Source: Papilionanthe hookeriana x Papilionanthe teres (lineage: Eukaryota > Streptophyta > Magnoliopsida > Asparagales > Orchidaceae). Taken from it: DNA of 64,000 nucleotides. Both the position numbers and the translations under genes were made by a program. Positions 44,422 through 57,288 of the stretch are shown here, piece by piece. The notes beneath the pieces were generated by a model. The model saw nothing but the letters and a program-made list of their open reading frames with translations. It had not been told where the DNA came from and searched no databases. Position 1 is the stretch's first letter; every line of letters starts with the position of its first letter. The stretch covers positions 110,151,943 to 110,215,942 of the forward strand of contig CM040429.1 of the NCBI GenBank assembly GCA_022702705.1, in the 5' to 3' direction.

Positions 44422-46190
44422 TACTATCAGAAAAATTAGAAAACAACAAAAACAAACTGAAAATCCTTGTGAAATGGCGAATAATCAAGATAATCAGAGA
44501 AATAATATTGGAAATTTGCCAAGAATTTTAAGAGATTATGCTAACCCAACAGCAGATGAAATTCACATAACTATTCAAAATCCTGATGTTGATGCTAATT
44601 CATTTGAACTTAAACCTGCTATTATCCAAATGGTACAAAATAATCAATTTGGAGGAACACCTAACGAGGATCTAAATTTACATCTCGCTAGTTTTCTAGA
44701 ACTGTGTGCTTCTTTTAAATATGATGCAAGGTCTCATCGACGTCGTCGACTTCAGACTTTTTCCTTTTTCATTAAGGGATAAAGCTAAGGCATGGTTAAA
44801 TTCGTTAGCACCTGGATCTATTAGAACTTGAGGAGAATTATCTCAGAAGTTTCTATCAAAATATTTCCCTCCATCAAGACTGCTAAGCTAAGAAATGATA
44901 TTACATCTTTTGGTCAGTTTGAAGGAGAATCAATATATGAAACTTGGGAGAGATTAAAAGATCTTCTTAAGAAGTGCCCACATCTTGCTTTACCAGATTG
45001 GTTAATAATTCAAACATTTTATAATGGATTAGTGGGATCATCGAGATCTATTATGATGTCATGCTATCTGTGGATCGTTAATGTCAAAACCTTTTGATGA
45101 AGCATACACATTAATTGAAGAAATAGCTACTAATAATTTTCAATGGCCTTCTGAACGGGTAAATCCTAAAAGAGTAGCTAGTGTTCATGATTCAGATATG
45201 ATGACTATGATAGTTTCTCAAATTGCTGCCCTTTCTAAGAAAATAGATCAATATGGAATGAATTATTCTCAACCACCTCAAGTGTTAGAGGAAAATTCAT
45301 TTGGACAGATAACAAAATCTCAAACACCTTATGAGACTTTAAATGCTATTAATAGACCTAACAATCCTTATTCGAATTAATATAATCCTAGTTGAAAGAA
45401 TCACCCAAATTTCAATTGGAATAATAACAATGCCAATGTTAACCCACATTGGGGGAACAGTTCTATAAATCCAATTGGAGATTAGAACAATCAAGGAAAT
45501 ACCAATTTTAGACCATCTTATCCTTCTGGATTCAATAATAACCCACAATTTAAGGATAAGAAGTTGTCTACAGAAGAAATGATTTTGAATATGGGAAATC
45601 AATTACAAGCTCAAGGTGTTGCTATGAAAAATATCGAAAATCAATCGGGGCATATTTTCACCGCACTTAATAATAGACCTTCCGAACGCTTCCAAGTAAT
45701 ATTGAGATTAATCCAAAAGATCAAAACAAGGAACAACTTAAGGCTATTCAATTAAGGAGTGGAAAATAATTGGAAACAAGAGTGCTAAAAGAAGTTGAAA
45801 TAGAAAAGTAGAAGGTGGAAATCGAAAAAGGTTCAAACAAGATTTATCCAAGATTTATCCAGACTTAGATTATCCTCTCTAGCCAATGAAGATAACTGTT
45901 GAAAAACCATCACCTCCATTTCCTCAAAGATTAAAAAAATAAAACAGGGATAACAGATTTGGAACATTTTTGTGGAGATCCTTAAGAAATTAACGATAAA
46001 TATTCCTTTTGTTGAAGCATTAGAACAGATGCCTGACTATGCTAAGTTTATGAAGGATAACCTGAAAAAAAAAGAAAGTTTACAGATCATGAAACTATTG
46101 CACTTAGCGGAGAGTGTAGTGCAATTATTTAGAAGAAGCTTCCGGAAAAACTTAAAGATCCTGGTAGTTTCACTATTCCATGTGTTATAG
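44422..46190 (+). pseudogene. Gag of E, second piece
   Basis: Resumes in phase after X1. MANNQDNQ (44474), LRDYANPTADEIHITIQNPD, FLELCASF, a frame loss near 44725, then LRDKAKAWLNSL in another frame and SLMSKPFDEAYTLIEE from 45081. The N-rich C-terminal region (RPNNPYSN, then NNPQFKDKKLSTEEMILNMG) and the linker FVEALEQMPDYAKFMKDNLK follow. This frame closes at 46188 after overlapping the protease frame by about 36 codons. Confidence 0.85.
46076..46082 (+). promoter_or_regulatory. Position of possible -1 frameshift site, gag/pro of E
   Basis: GAA AGT TTA CAG in the gag frame. AAGTTTA stands where A has AAATTTA. The -1 frame reads TDHETIAL and runs into LCDLGASI of the protease, as in A. An A9 run lies just upstream (46065-46073) and is a second candidate slip site. 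Confidence 0.35.
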
Positions 46191-46990
46191 GTGAAAAATT
46201 TTTCGGAAGAGCCTTATGTGATTTGGGAGCTAGTATTAATCTTATGCCTTTATCAACTTTCAAAAGGTTGGGAATAGGAGAAATTTCTCCTACATCTGTG
46301 ACTCTTTAGTTGGCCAATCGTTCCATTACTTACCCTAAAGGAGTGGTGGAAGATGTGTTAGTGAAAGTAGATAAATTTATCTTTCCTGTGGATTTTATTA
46401 TACTTGATATGGGATATGGAGGAAGATAAATAAATTCCAATCATTTTGGGAAAACCATTCCTTACTACTAGAAGAGCAGTAATTGATGTTCAAAAAGGAG
46501 AATTAACTATGAGAGTTAATGATCAAGAGGTGACCTTTAATATTTTGAAATCTATGAAGTATCCCTCAATGGAAAAAGATAATGAATGTTTTAGAATGGA
46601 GGTTTGTGAATATTTGATAAACGATCATTTTGAAAATATATTTGAAAAAGAAGTAGAGTATGAAAATATGTTTAAAGAAGAAATTGAAAATGAAGAAAAT
46701 TCAGATAGTAAGAAGAATGAAGATTTGGAGTATGTTCAGGAGAGATTCGAAGTATTAGACACTATGGAAGGTGGAAATAAAAGCTTAATTCCATCTATAA
46801 TAAAACCTCATAAACTTGAGATGAAAATTATCCCTAATCATTTAAAGTATATGTTTTTAGGAGAATCATCTACCCTGCCAGTTATTGTATCTTCGGAGTT
46901 AAAAGATTATCAAGAACAGAAGTTGTTGGAAATTTTAAAAAGATACTAGAAAGCTTTTGGATGGACTTTAGTAGATATTAAAGGAGGTAG
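46083..46990 (+). pseudogene. Protease and linker of element E
   Basis: LCDLGASINLMPLSTFKRLG at about 46214-46273 is the active-site region. PKGVVEDVLVKVDKF and, after a 1-nt gain near 46410, ILGKPFLTTRRAVIDVQ follow. Then an acidic linker, ending at LPVIVSSELKDYQEQKLLEI. One TAG replaces CAG near 46131. Cleaves Gag-Pol in active relatives. Confidence 0.85.
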
Positions 46991-47870
46991 TCCTTCGATT
47001 TGTATGCACAAATTTTTTTAGATGAAGAACATAAACCGAGAATTGATCCACAAAGGAGATTGAATCCAATAATGAAAGAAGTAGTTAAGAAGGAGATTTT
47101 AGAATGGTTGGATGCTGGAATTATTTATTCTATTTCAGATAGTGCTTAGGTGAGTCCAATAAATTTTGTACCGAAAAAGGGAGGAGTGACTGTTGAAGTG
47201 AATGAATATTGAAATTATACCCACAATACAAATTAATGGATGGTGAATTTGTACTGACTATAGGAAATTAAATGCCGCCACCAGAAAAGGTCACTTTCCT
47301 CTTCCTTTTCTCTATCAAATGCTAGATAGACTTGCTGGACATAAGTACTACTGCTTTTTGGATGGATATACCGGTTACCATCAAATACCTATTGCTCCTG
47401 ATGATCAAGAAAAGATAACATTTACTAGCCCTTATGGAACCTTTGCTTTTCGAAGAATGCCTTTTGGACTGTGTAATGCACCTGCAACATTTCAGAGATG
47501 TATGATGTCTATCTTCAATATTATGATAGATAATGGAATAGAAGTTTTCATGGATGATTTCTCTATATTCGGGACTTCATTTAAAATTTGCCTCGAAAAC
47601 TTAGCAAAAGTTTTGGAGCTTTATGAGAAAACAAATTTAGTTCTGAATTGAGAGAAATGTCAATTTATGGTTGCAGAAGGAATTGTGCTTGGGCATAAAA
47701 TGTCTGAATATGGTATGGAGGTCGATCCTGCTAAAATTAGAGTGATTGAGAGATTGCCTCCATCCACTACCGTGAGAGAGGTGAGATGTTTCTTAAGACA
47801 CGCTAAACTTTACAGATGATATATTAAAGATTTTTCTAAAATTACCAAACATTTGTGCCAACTTTTAGAA
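46991..47870 (+). pseudogene. Reverse transcriptase of element E
   Basis: NPIMKEVVKKEILEWLDAGI, a stop in SDSAWVSP (TAG near 47148), frame loss near 47215, then open from 47319: MLDRLAGHKYYCFLDGYTGY, SPYGTFAFRRMPFGLC, and an intact catalytic box VFMDDFSIFG. TAG or TGA codons replace Trp codons, for example LVLNWEKC near 47649, typical of G-to-A decay. Confidence 0.9.
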
Positions 47871-48106
47871 AATGATAGAAAATTTGATTTTAATGATGAA
47901 TGTTTGAGTTCTTTCAAATTATTGAAAGAAAAATTAATCACTGCACCTATAATTGTTTCACCAGATTGGGAGAAACCATTTGAACTTATGTGTGATGCTA
48001 GTGATTATGCGATCGAAGTAACATTGGGGCAAAGGCATGATAAAGTTTTTAAAGTCATTTACTATGCTAGTAAAACTCTTAATGAGGCTCAAATTAATTA
48101 TACCAC
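47871..48106 (+). pseudogene. RNase H of E, first piece (before X2)
   Basis: FELMCDASDYAIEVTLGQRH, then [15 protein letters not shown], cut at ACCAC by X2 and continued at 55677 with [17 protein letters not shown] at 48102-48106 is the left target duplication. Confidence 0.9.
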
Positions 48107-50484
48107 TGTTGACCTCATTTTTGATGAGGTCTTCTCTTCTTCTCTTTAATACTTAGGATCTAGCCTTAGGCTTTTCCTTTGACTATCCTAGAAGATTAGA
48201 ATTGGGACCCACCACTTAGAAATTCAAACCACTTCTTAACTCCTCGCAAACTCCACAAACTTGATTGTAGACCCCTAATCACCTGGAGGGTCGAGATCAA
48301 ATGTGGAAGTTTAAAAGATGAGTTCCCATGGGACTCTTTGGCCTTAGGATCGCCTCGTGGCCCTGGTCCAGTGAGGGGCTGACTTACACACACACTACAC
48401 CTATACACTACACTTTCAAACACCTCCTAAAAACACACCCATACCCAACTTGACCTCCTGACTCATGAAGGTGATTCACATGGATGGTCCTTAACCCCTA
48501 AGCCCTTGGCTAAGAGGGTTAGGAACAACATAGTGGATGCCTCAAATGAGTCCCTTCATGGCTCGTGTGGACTTGATATGACTTCATGGCTCAACAAAAA
48601 TGATTTCATTCCACTTACATTCACCCAATCTTCAATTTTCCAAATTTTCAATTTTTGACCCCCGGACCCTACACCCACCTTGCCTACCCAAAACCCTCGA
48701 AACCCTCCAAAACTCGCAAAATCACCTAAACTACCCAAAATTCTCCAAAATCAATCCTAAATATTCCCACACCAATCAAATTGATCATCCATAGCCAAAA
48801 ATACCAAAAATTCCAAAAATACCTCCCAATACCCTCCAAATACCCAAAATACCCCTCCTAGCCAAAAAATCCAAAAATTCAGAAAATTCCTAGAAAATTC
48901 CAGAAAATCCCAAATATTCCCAATTTCATTTTGTCCAACTACACCATGGGCCAATTTTGTCAATTTACCCCACTTTTATCAAAACCCCCAATTTGACCCA
49001 TTTTAACCCAAAGTAAACCCAATGTCAAACTAAACCTACCCAATTGACCCAAATTCTGGTCCAATTCAATTCTAAACTTCAATTCAACATCCCCAACACC
49101 AATCTAGACCAAATCCAAGCCCAATTTGATTGGCATTGGGATCCAATTTCACTTTTGGCCTTAAAGCCCAATTTGGACCCATGACCCAAACTTAGCCCAA
49201 ACTCACCCAATTCAACTCCAATTAATCCCAAATCTTTTCTAAACCTTCCTTAACATCCCCATAAACAAAACACTAACATGATTTGCCCAAAATTTTGACC
49301 CAAACCCCACTCAAATTCAACCCAAAATCAAAAAGCCCAATTTTGGCCTAAACCCAAACCTAACCCAAATAGACCCAAACCCCAAAATCAAAACCCAACC
49401 AAAGCCAAAACCTCTTTGAAACACTCCCATAAACATTTCCCAACATTTATTTTACATCAATTTCAACTCTAGCCCAACATTGGCCCAAGTTAGCCCAATT
49501 TGACCTACATTGGTCCACTTACCAAATAAACCCAAATTCAAACCCATTCAAGTCCAAATCACACCACATTGACTCCAAACCACTCATGACACATCTCTAA
49601 ACCAAATTCAATAATTATTTGGCCCAACCTCTTTACAAAATTTCCATTCATAAATTCATTTTTTCAAACTTAAAAGGCCCATTCCTTAAACCATTTTAAA
49701 AGCCCATCTAAAACCATTTCAAAGAGCCCAAAATCCACCCTAAAGCCCACATGACATTTCCATTTGCCATCCACTTAATCAAAGCCATTCCCTAAGTTCT
49801 AATCACATCATCAAATAATTCCAAATCAAGCCTCATGCCAAATCACCCCTAAAATACCAAAATTCCTAAATTCTATTTCCATGAAATTGACTAAACTTTT
49901 TCCAAGCCAAATGGAGCCAAATGCAAGCCATGAACAAGCCACATGAAGCCATGGAAGGTTTGACATGTGATCAAGCCATTAATGGAAAAAGGAGGAACCT
50001 CTTTTAAGCCCCCTTAAAAAGGTTTTAACCCTTTTAATGCTTCACCTTAATCCATGATTAATCAAAATATTCATGGATGGTGACCTCTCCACCCTTTTCT
50101 AGCCGATTCACCCGATCCTCCCTCAGCCCAAATCAACCATGGGGAGGTGAACCAAGCCCATTTTCAATGGGTTGACCAAACCAAGTGCAAAAGAAGCCAC
50201 CTCCCCATGCCATTTTGATCCAACCACTTTACACATGTAAGGCTTCAATCGAATTCACTAACTTCAACCCCCGACCTCCCCGAGCTTCGAGGGTGACCCG
50301 ACCCCGGCCGGCCACCACCGTGCCGCCGGAAAACACCATGGCCGAAACCTCGGGAGGAGCCAAAAAATTCAATTCTCCCTTGCTGACTTGTCTCAACCCA
50401 AATGGACAGCATAGCTCTTCTTCTCCTCACCAGAGCAGCTGATCCCTAGCCTTAAACCCCCCTGGGAGGCCCTCCAACCTCTCC

Positions 50485-50492
50485 TATTTAAA
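50485..50492 (+). promoter_or_regulatory. TATA box of X2
   Basis: CCTATTTAAACCCCTCACC, identical to X1 over the core, again about 2.38 kb from the 5' end of the element. Confidence 0.55.
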
Positions 50493-51059
50493 CCCCTCAC
50501 CCTCTCGACCAAAGGAGGTGCTGAACCAACCATACAGAAACTCTGCCAAAATCATCCCAGACTCTCCCCTACACCCAGTGCACTTGATCCCCACTCGCAA
50601 TTCCCCCGCCATTTCTTCTCTCGCGAGCTCAATTTCGTAGTCGAAATTCCACCTAAAAACGAGACACTTCACCACAAGCGAGGCAATCCCCAAATTGATT
50701 GGCTCTACACCTGCATAGGACCAAGAGAAGGGATTCCCCAGTGAAAGCCCCCTCTCCAGGCCATCCAATTGCTCCAGACTCCAAAGGTTGAAATCGGCCT
50801 TGGTGGAAATCACACCTAAGCAATTCACCACATCCCCAGGCTTCATCCCTAGCCTCCTGCGGCTCCAACGAAAGTGCCGAGCATCTCTGATCGAGGCTTC
50901 ACCTCTCAGAGCCAAGGTATGGATCAATTCTTCATCCCGAGCTTCGAACATTCTCCATTTCAAATGAGTCGATTTCAATGAACATTAGCCGTATAGATGT
51001 GTTCGTCTCTTCAAGATGAATCCATAGAGCATAAGAACATAAAAATCCATGGAGAATCG

Positions 51060-51292
51060 AGTGAGATCTTAGTGGCTAGAAGGTAGACGGCTCTCGGGTT
51101 AGGACGCTCGGGGACGATGAACGGATGCCGTTCATTCAATACACGCGCGGACGGACGGCTCGGATGGCGTCGGATCGCCAAACGGTACATGAACCGCGGC
51201 CGCGTGGCGCCGACTCCTGAAGGCGGCGTCGAACGGGAGCGCGCCGCGCGGCCGTTCGGAGACGCCGAGGTCGACGCGGCGCCGATGTGGAT
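51060..51292 (+). other. CpG-rich block of X2
   Basis: CpG-dense sequence (ATACACGCGCGGACGGACGG and GAGCGCGCCGCGCGGCCG) at the place equivalent to 39890-40155 in X1. Confidence 0.75.
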
Positions 51293-53164
51293 AAGTAGAA
51301 AATTAGGTATTTTCTCGATTTATTTAAATACCGTAACTTCAAAAATCCATATCTTTGTGTAGAAAAATCATAAAAATAAAATAAAAATACCCTCTCGCTC
51401 AGCTGAACGTAGGAGAATAATGTGGAAAAGAAATTAATTAATTTTGTCCAAGTACTTTTATTTTTAATTAATTATTTACTCCATGCATTGTTTTAATTCT
51501 CCATGCATTCATACAATTCACCATGGTATGAGACCATAGGGCTTTGAAGCCTCCGAGCTTGGGAACATTCCCCGAATTTTCCAAGGTCGGAGGCCATCTC
51601 TGCGAAAAGTTATTGATTTTTCAAATGCATGTTGCTCGTTTTGAGTATTTTAATTCCAAAAATTAGCATGTTGTGAAATAAATTCTAGGAAAATTTGGTG
51701 ATGTTCCTTATGATCAGAGAACCCTAGAAAAATAGGACTCGAGTTAATTCACTCGCATTAACCCTAATCTGCCTAAATACCCAAAATTGAACTTTAATTA
51801 ATTAGAGTTAACCATAGATCAAATTGACTTGAAATAAATTCTCCACTGACCTTTAGGATCAGAGGAAACCACCACAAAAGTTTGAAGTCAATTGGACTTG
51901 GTTAGCCTTACTAAATGGGTTGATTAAGCCATTTAGTCATTTTAAACTTTAAAAATTCATAACTTTCAAAATACCTTTCAAAAATTCACCAAATTGGTTT
52001 TGGAGCCTCTCTGATATCAGGGGAATTTAAGAAAATTAAAATTTCAATTTTCTAAAAAAGTTGATTTTTTATCATTATTTTAATATTTTAATAATTAAAA
52101 AAAATAATAAAAATTACAAAAATAATAAAATTCACCAAAATGTCACATTTTGAATTCTAACCACTTAGGAACAAACCCCATATTTTTTCTTATGTCTCTA
52201 GGTTGAGATATTAAATTTTAAAGCCTTGGGGTAATTTTTAAAACTAAAAAAATACATTTTCTAGCATTTCCACTAAAATAATTCCAATAAATTAAGAAAA
52301 AATCAGAAAATTATAAAATTTGGTTCTCTGGAATCCTTGATATCAGAGGGATTTTTAAAAAATATAAAATTCAATTTTCAACTTATATTCTATTTTTAAA
52401 TTAATTAATACTCCAGAAATTAAAATAATTTTAATAAATAAAATATAATTCAAAAAATCACAAAACTTGGTCCAAGTGGTCCTCTGGTCATTAGGAATGT
52501 CCCATAATTTTCTTAAGGACAAAAACTTTCCCTTGGTCATATTATTAAATTTTCCTTGGAAATCCTTATTTTCCACCAAAAATAATTATATAAATAAATT
52601 AAATACAGTAAAAATCACATTTTCTCCTCTAATGTCTTCATTGATATATGACTGAAGTCACATAAAAATTTCAAGTTCATTTAAGCTCAATTTAATGAGT
52701 TATGAAATTATTAAGCTTGAAGGGCAAAATGGTAATTAAAATTTTAACCCATAATTAAAACTTTAGGCTTAATAAAATGAAAAGGTAAAATATTTGATCT
52801 TAATCTGATTTGGATGATTGAAATTTAAATAATTAAAGGGTAAAAACCTACTAAGCAATTTAAAAATAATTAAAATAAACCTTAATTAAGTAATTAATTA
52901 AATTTGGAAGAATGAAAAATCGGAATTATTAAAATAGGGATATTATTAGGAAGAGATTTGTTCTTTAATTTAAGAATCCCTAAATTAATCATCTCAATAA
53001 TATTTAAGTCCTAATTAAAATGATAATCCAAATTTAAGATTTAAAATTCTAAAAGACTTAATCATTAAATTAAATTAAAGTTAAATTAAATCCTTTTAAA
53101 ATTTCAATTAAATTAATACTTTAACAATTAAAATTAAATCATCTTTAAAACATAAAAAAATAAA

Positions 53165-53545
53165 ATATTAAATTAAAATTAAAAATAAAATTAAATTAAA
53201 ATTTAAATTAAATTAAATTAAATTAAATTAAATTAAATTAAAACATATTAGATTAAATCAAATTAAATCAAATTAAATTAAATTAAATTAAATTAAATTA
53301 AATTAAATTAAATTAAATTAAATCATATTAAATTAAATTAAATTAAATTAAATTAAATTAAATTAAATTGAAACATATTAAATTAAATTAAATTAAATTG
53401 AAACATATTAAATTAAATTAAATTAAATTAAATTAAAATAAAACGAAGTTAAAATTAAAATTAAATTAAATATATCAAATTAAATTAAAATTGAAACTAA
53501 ACCAAATTAAATTAAACTAAAGTTAAATTAAATTGAATTAAAAAT
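53165..53545. repeat. (AAATT)n array in X2
   Basis: Same pentanucleotide array as X1, somewhat longer, with the GAAACATATTAA interruption repeated. Confidence 0.9.
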
Positions 53546-55676
53546 AACATCACCTAAGACATGAAGAACTCAAAAATAAATCTAAAATAACTTGAACACT
53601 ATTCCAAACTTAAATCATCAATTTAAACTTAAATTTGAATCACAAATCATTAAATATCACTTTGCCCTTAGGAGCTTTTACTATTATAACTCCTAAATGG
53701 AGCATCAAATGAAATGTCATTTCACTCATAAGGATATTCAAATGTCCTAAGTTCACTGAGCAAGACAACAAAACTTAAACTCTCGGACGATTAATTCATT
53801 TGTGTAATTAAATTCATTTGGACTTAAAACAATCCTAGAAATATCGAAAAGATGTTTAAGATTCGTCTTAAGCACTTCTTCAATATGATAGGATATTTAT
53901 AAGAACAATTGAACTTAGTTGTTCTTTGATGAAGAAAATCGTCCTCAAACTAAAATACAAGAACCTAGACGTCATAGGAAATGACTAGCTATAGGATTAG
54001 GATTTTGGTAGAAAACCATAACCCTTCCCTTAGCTTTACCTAGGAAATTGTTATAAATGCTTAAATGCTCTAAATTGTATTTTAAGTGCAGCTTGGGATG
54101 ACGGGAAGACCCTCCAAGTACGCTTTTATTTTATTGCAATTTACCTTATTGCAATTTATTTAATCGCATCGCACTTACTTTTCTTGCATGATAAACAACT
54201 GTTGCATGAAAACCTACACCTTTAGGACGTAAACCAAAACCGAAACCCATAACTAAATTAAAAGACACTACAAGATAAAATTCACCGCCACAACATTCAA
54301 AATATAAAACAACTCAAAATTTAATCACAAACAAAACAACAAAACTACAACTACAACTAAATTAAAACGTCTTGTTGGATGATCGGGAATACCTCGGATG
54401 ATGTAACCTACGTATTGCTAACGGGATTTCCCACGGTCTAAATGAAAGTGTGGAACTCATTCAGTTGAGTTTAGCAAATTCATCTGGACTAAGTGAATCC
54501 GATAAAAATAACGATGCCGGAAGGATGGAACCGTGGGATCTTAACCGTGTTGTTATAATCAACTTTAAGATTTGTTTTAACTAAAATATTAAAGACACAT
54601 GGAAATTAAGACTTTCTCTAAAACCAAACACTTCTCTCATCTCCTGATTTATGACTTCTAAAACTAAACCTCTTTAACGACAAGGAGCTCGGAGCATGGT
54701 GGGCAGCACGGCCATCGTCATCGCAGAAACTCGAATCTACTTCAAAGAAACTTTCCTTAGAACTAAATAACCAAGCCATAGGACTTCGAGGTAGCTTGCC
54801 TAGTGCAACATAAATCCTCAACTCTTCGTTAGGCATTTGCATGATTATGTCATGTAAATTAAGCCCTAATCGGTCTTAGGACTCCGAGGTAGTCGTCCGA
54901 TACGACATAAACCCTCATATCTCCGAGGCTATTTGTATGATTTTATCATACAAACATAAGTCCTAATTAATTAAAATTGGCAAGATCAAAACATTAAATA
55001 AATATTAGGACTTTCCTAAATTCAAGCCAAATAATAGGATAGTCGGGAAATTACCGAAGTTCACTTCGAATCTGTGATTTCTCCTACCTTTCTCCCCTTG
55101 AATTCCCAAAACAAAATGTTCCAAATTTGATCCATTCCCTATTGAAATTCCAAAATTCAATCCATTGAAAACTTAAACTTTGAAATTCCTGAGAGCAGAA
55201 CTATTGATTATTATCGAGAGTTTTCTTAGGTGATTCCCGTCACTTAAGATGTAATTAACTATAGGGGCTTGCCCTTATAGGGAACTTTAAGAACCCGTGT
55301 AATATAAACCCCGCTTAATTCATTTATATTAAGCAGGGGAACTTGTCGGCTTATAAAATTGGTTCGCAGACCAAACGGATGTCACAAACCTTTCTAGTTT
55401 ATTTAATCGAGCCCCAATATCAAGTAGTGTGTCTATTCTTCGGGATAGATACACGGTTTGTGGTGCGGCGCTCGTTTATATAAACTATTCGGGATGTGAG
55501 ATCAGTTTGATTTCATATCTTAAAATTTTCAAATTTAAAATTATTTTCAAAATCAAATATTACTTTTCAAATTATTTATTTAAATTAAACCTAAAATAAG
55601 CCGCACAGTTTCTGTAGGCGATCTCTTTCAAAAACAAAACACATAACCTAAAAAAAAAAAATACGCCGACAACCAC

Positions 55677-55990
55677 TACTAAAAGAGAGTTATTAGCTAT
55701 AGTATTTGCTTTTGAAAACTTTAGACCTTATTTAATTGGAGCTAAAAGTATTGTGCATACAGACCATTCGGCTATCAAATATTTAATGCAAAAGAAAGAT
55801 GTGAAACATAGACTAATTAGATGGATACTTCTTCTGCAAGAATTTGATATTATGATAGTTAATAGGAAGGGAACTGATAACCAAATAGTTGATCATCTGT
55901 CAAGATTAGAGTATGATAAATTATCTGAATTTAAGAAGGAAGTTACAGAAACTTTCCCTGATGAACAACTTTATACTATTATGGGAAGCT
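55677..55990 (+). pseudogene. RNase H of E, second piece
   Basis: Continues [20 protein letters not shown], then [15 protein letters not shown] and [16 protein letters not shown]. The frame is open through X2's right flank, so X2 is the only lesion in this part. Confidence 0.9.
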
Positions 55991-57277
55991 TTGTCTTGGT
56001 ATGCTGATATTGTGAATTATATTATAAGTGATATTGTACCATCTGATCTAACAAGGAAACAACAAAAGAAGTTTAAATATGATGCAAGATTTTATTTTTT
56101 GGATGAGCCATATCTATATAAATAGTGTAAGGATCTGATTATTAGGAGATGTGTGCCACAAGAAGAAATAAATTTGATTATTCAATGATGTCACGATTCT
56201 GAATTTGGAGGTCATTTTGGTGTTGATAAAACTGCTTTTAAGATTTTACAATCTAGATTTTATTGGCCTACTTTTTTTAGAGATGTTTATAAATATATTA
56301 AATCAAGTGATCGATATCAGAGAGTAGATAATATCTCTAGAAGAAATGAGATGCCTCTAAATTATAATTTCGAAGTTGAATTTTTTTATGTATGGGGATT
56401 AGATTTTTTGGGACCATTTAATCCTTCATTTGGGAATTTATATATACTGGTTGCCATTGATTATGTCTCAAAATGGATTGAAGCTATTGATTTACCTAGA
56501 TGTGATGCTCGGAGTGTTTCAAAATTTTTAAAGAAAATATATTAAGATATGGAATGCTGAGAGTGATTATACATGATGGTGGAACCCACTTAAGGAATAA
56601 TCAAATTAAGAGATTGATTGAGAAATATAATATTATTCATAAAATCTCTACTACTTATCATCCCCAGACTAGTGTTTTAGCAGAAGTGTCTAATCGTGAA
56701 ATTAAAAGAATTTTGGAGAAAACTGTGGATAATCATAAATTAGATTGGTCTGCTCGATTAGATATCGCATTATGGGCTTATAGGACTGCTTTTAAAACCC
56801 CTATTGGAATGTCTCCTTATAGACTGGCATTTGGTAAGACTTGTCATTTACCGGTTGAATTTGAGCATAAAGCATATTGGGTGATAAAAGAGTTGAATTT
56901 TAATTTACAAAATGCTGGAGAAAAAAGATTTATGCAATTGCATGAATTGGAAAGATTAGAAATGCATCTTATCACAATGACAGGATCTATACAGAGAAAA
57001 TGAAATTGTGGCATGATCGAAAGATATTAAAAAAGAAATTGAAATTTAGACAAAAAGTTTTGTTATACAACACAAGATTGAAGTTATTTCCTTGAAAGCT
57101 GAAGTCTAGATGGTTAGGACCTTTTACAGTTGTAAAAGTTCATTCATTTGGAGCTGTTGATATTAAAGATCCTAATACTGGAAAGATTTTCAAAGTTAAT
57201 GGGCATCAATTAAAGCCTTACTTTGACGGTTTTCAACCTGACTTTAAAGATATTTTAATGCTCATCATCTCGATTAA
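55991..57277 (+). pseudogene. Integrase of element E
   Basis: [18 protein letters not shown], then CHDSEFGGHFGVDKTA. The Cys pair of the zinc site is lost (SDRYQR for CDRCQR). The core has [21 protein letters not shown] with the second Asp kept, and [11 protein letters not shown] with the Glu kept. Stops near 56123, 56186 and 56545. The C-terminal domain reads to LLIISIN and TAA. Confidence 0.85.
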
Positions 57278-57288
57278 CTGTATGGTTT

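Larger units (their letters stand above)
48107..55671 (+). mobile_element. X2: second copy of the 7.5 kb element X
   Basis: TGTTGACC to GCCGACA, flanked by a perfect ACCAC duplication, inserted in the RNase H of E. Collinear with X1 throughout. Differences cluster at 38400-39000 and in the CpG-rich block, and X2 keeps about 70 bp near its 3' end (AAGCCGCACAGTTTC and following, about 55590-55660) that X1 lacks. No coding sequence recognised. Same alternatives as for X1. Confidence 0.7.

Noticed and set aside
50185..50978. Open frames in X2 (50185-50442 plus, 50484-50978 minus)
   Set aside because: Composition-driven, not conserved in length or frame against X1, and overlapping on opposite strands.
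36976..55671. X1 and X2 as the two LTRs of one giant element with 44417-48106 as its internal region
   Set aside because: The sequence between them is Athila gag-pol continuous with the sequence outside each copy, and each X copy has its own different target duplication.
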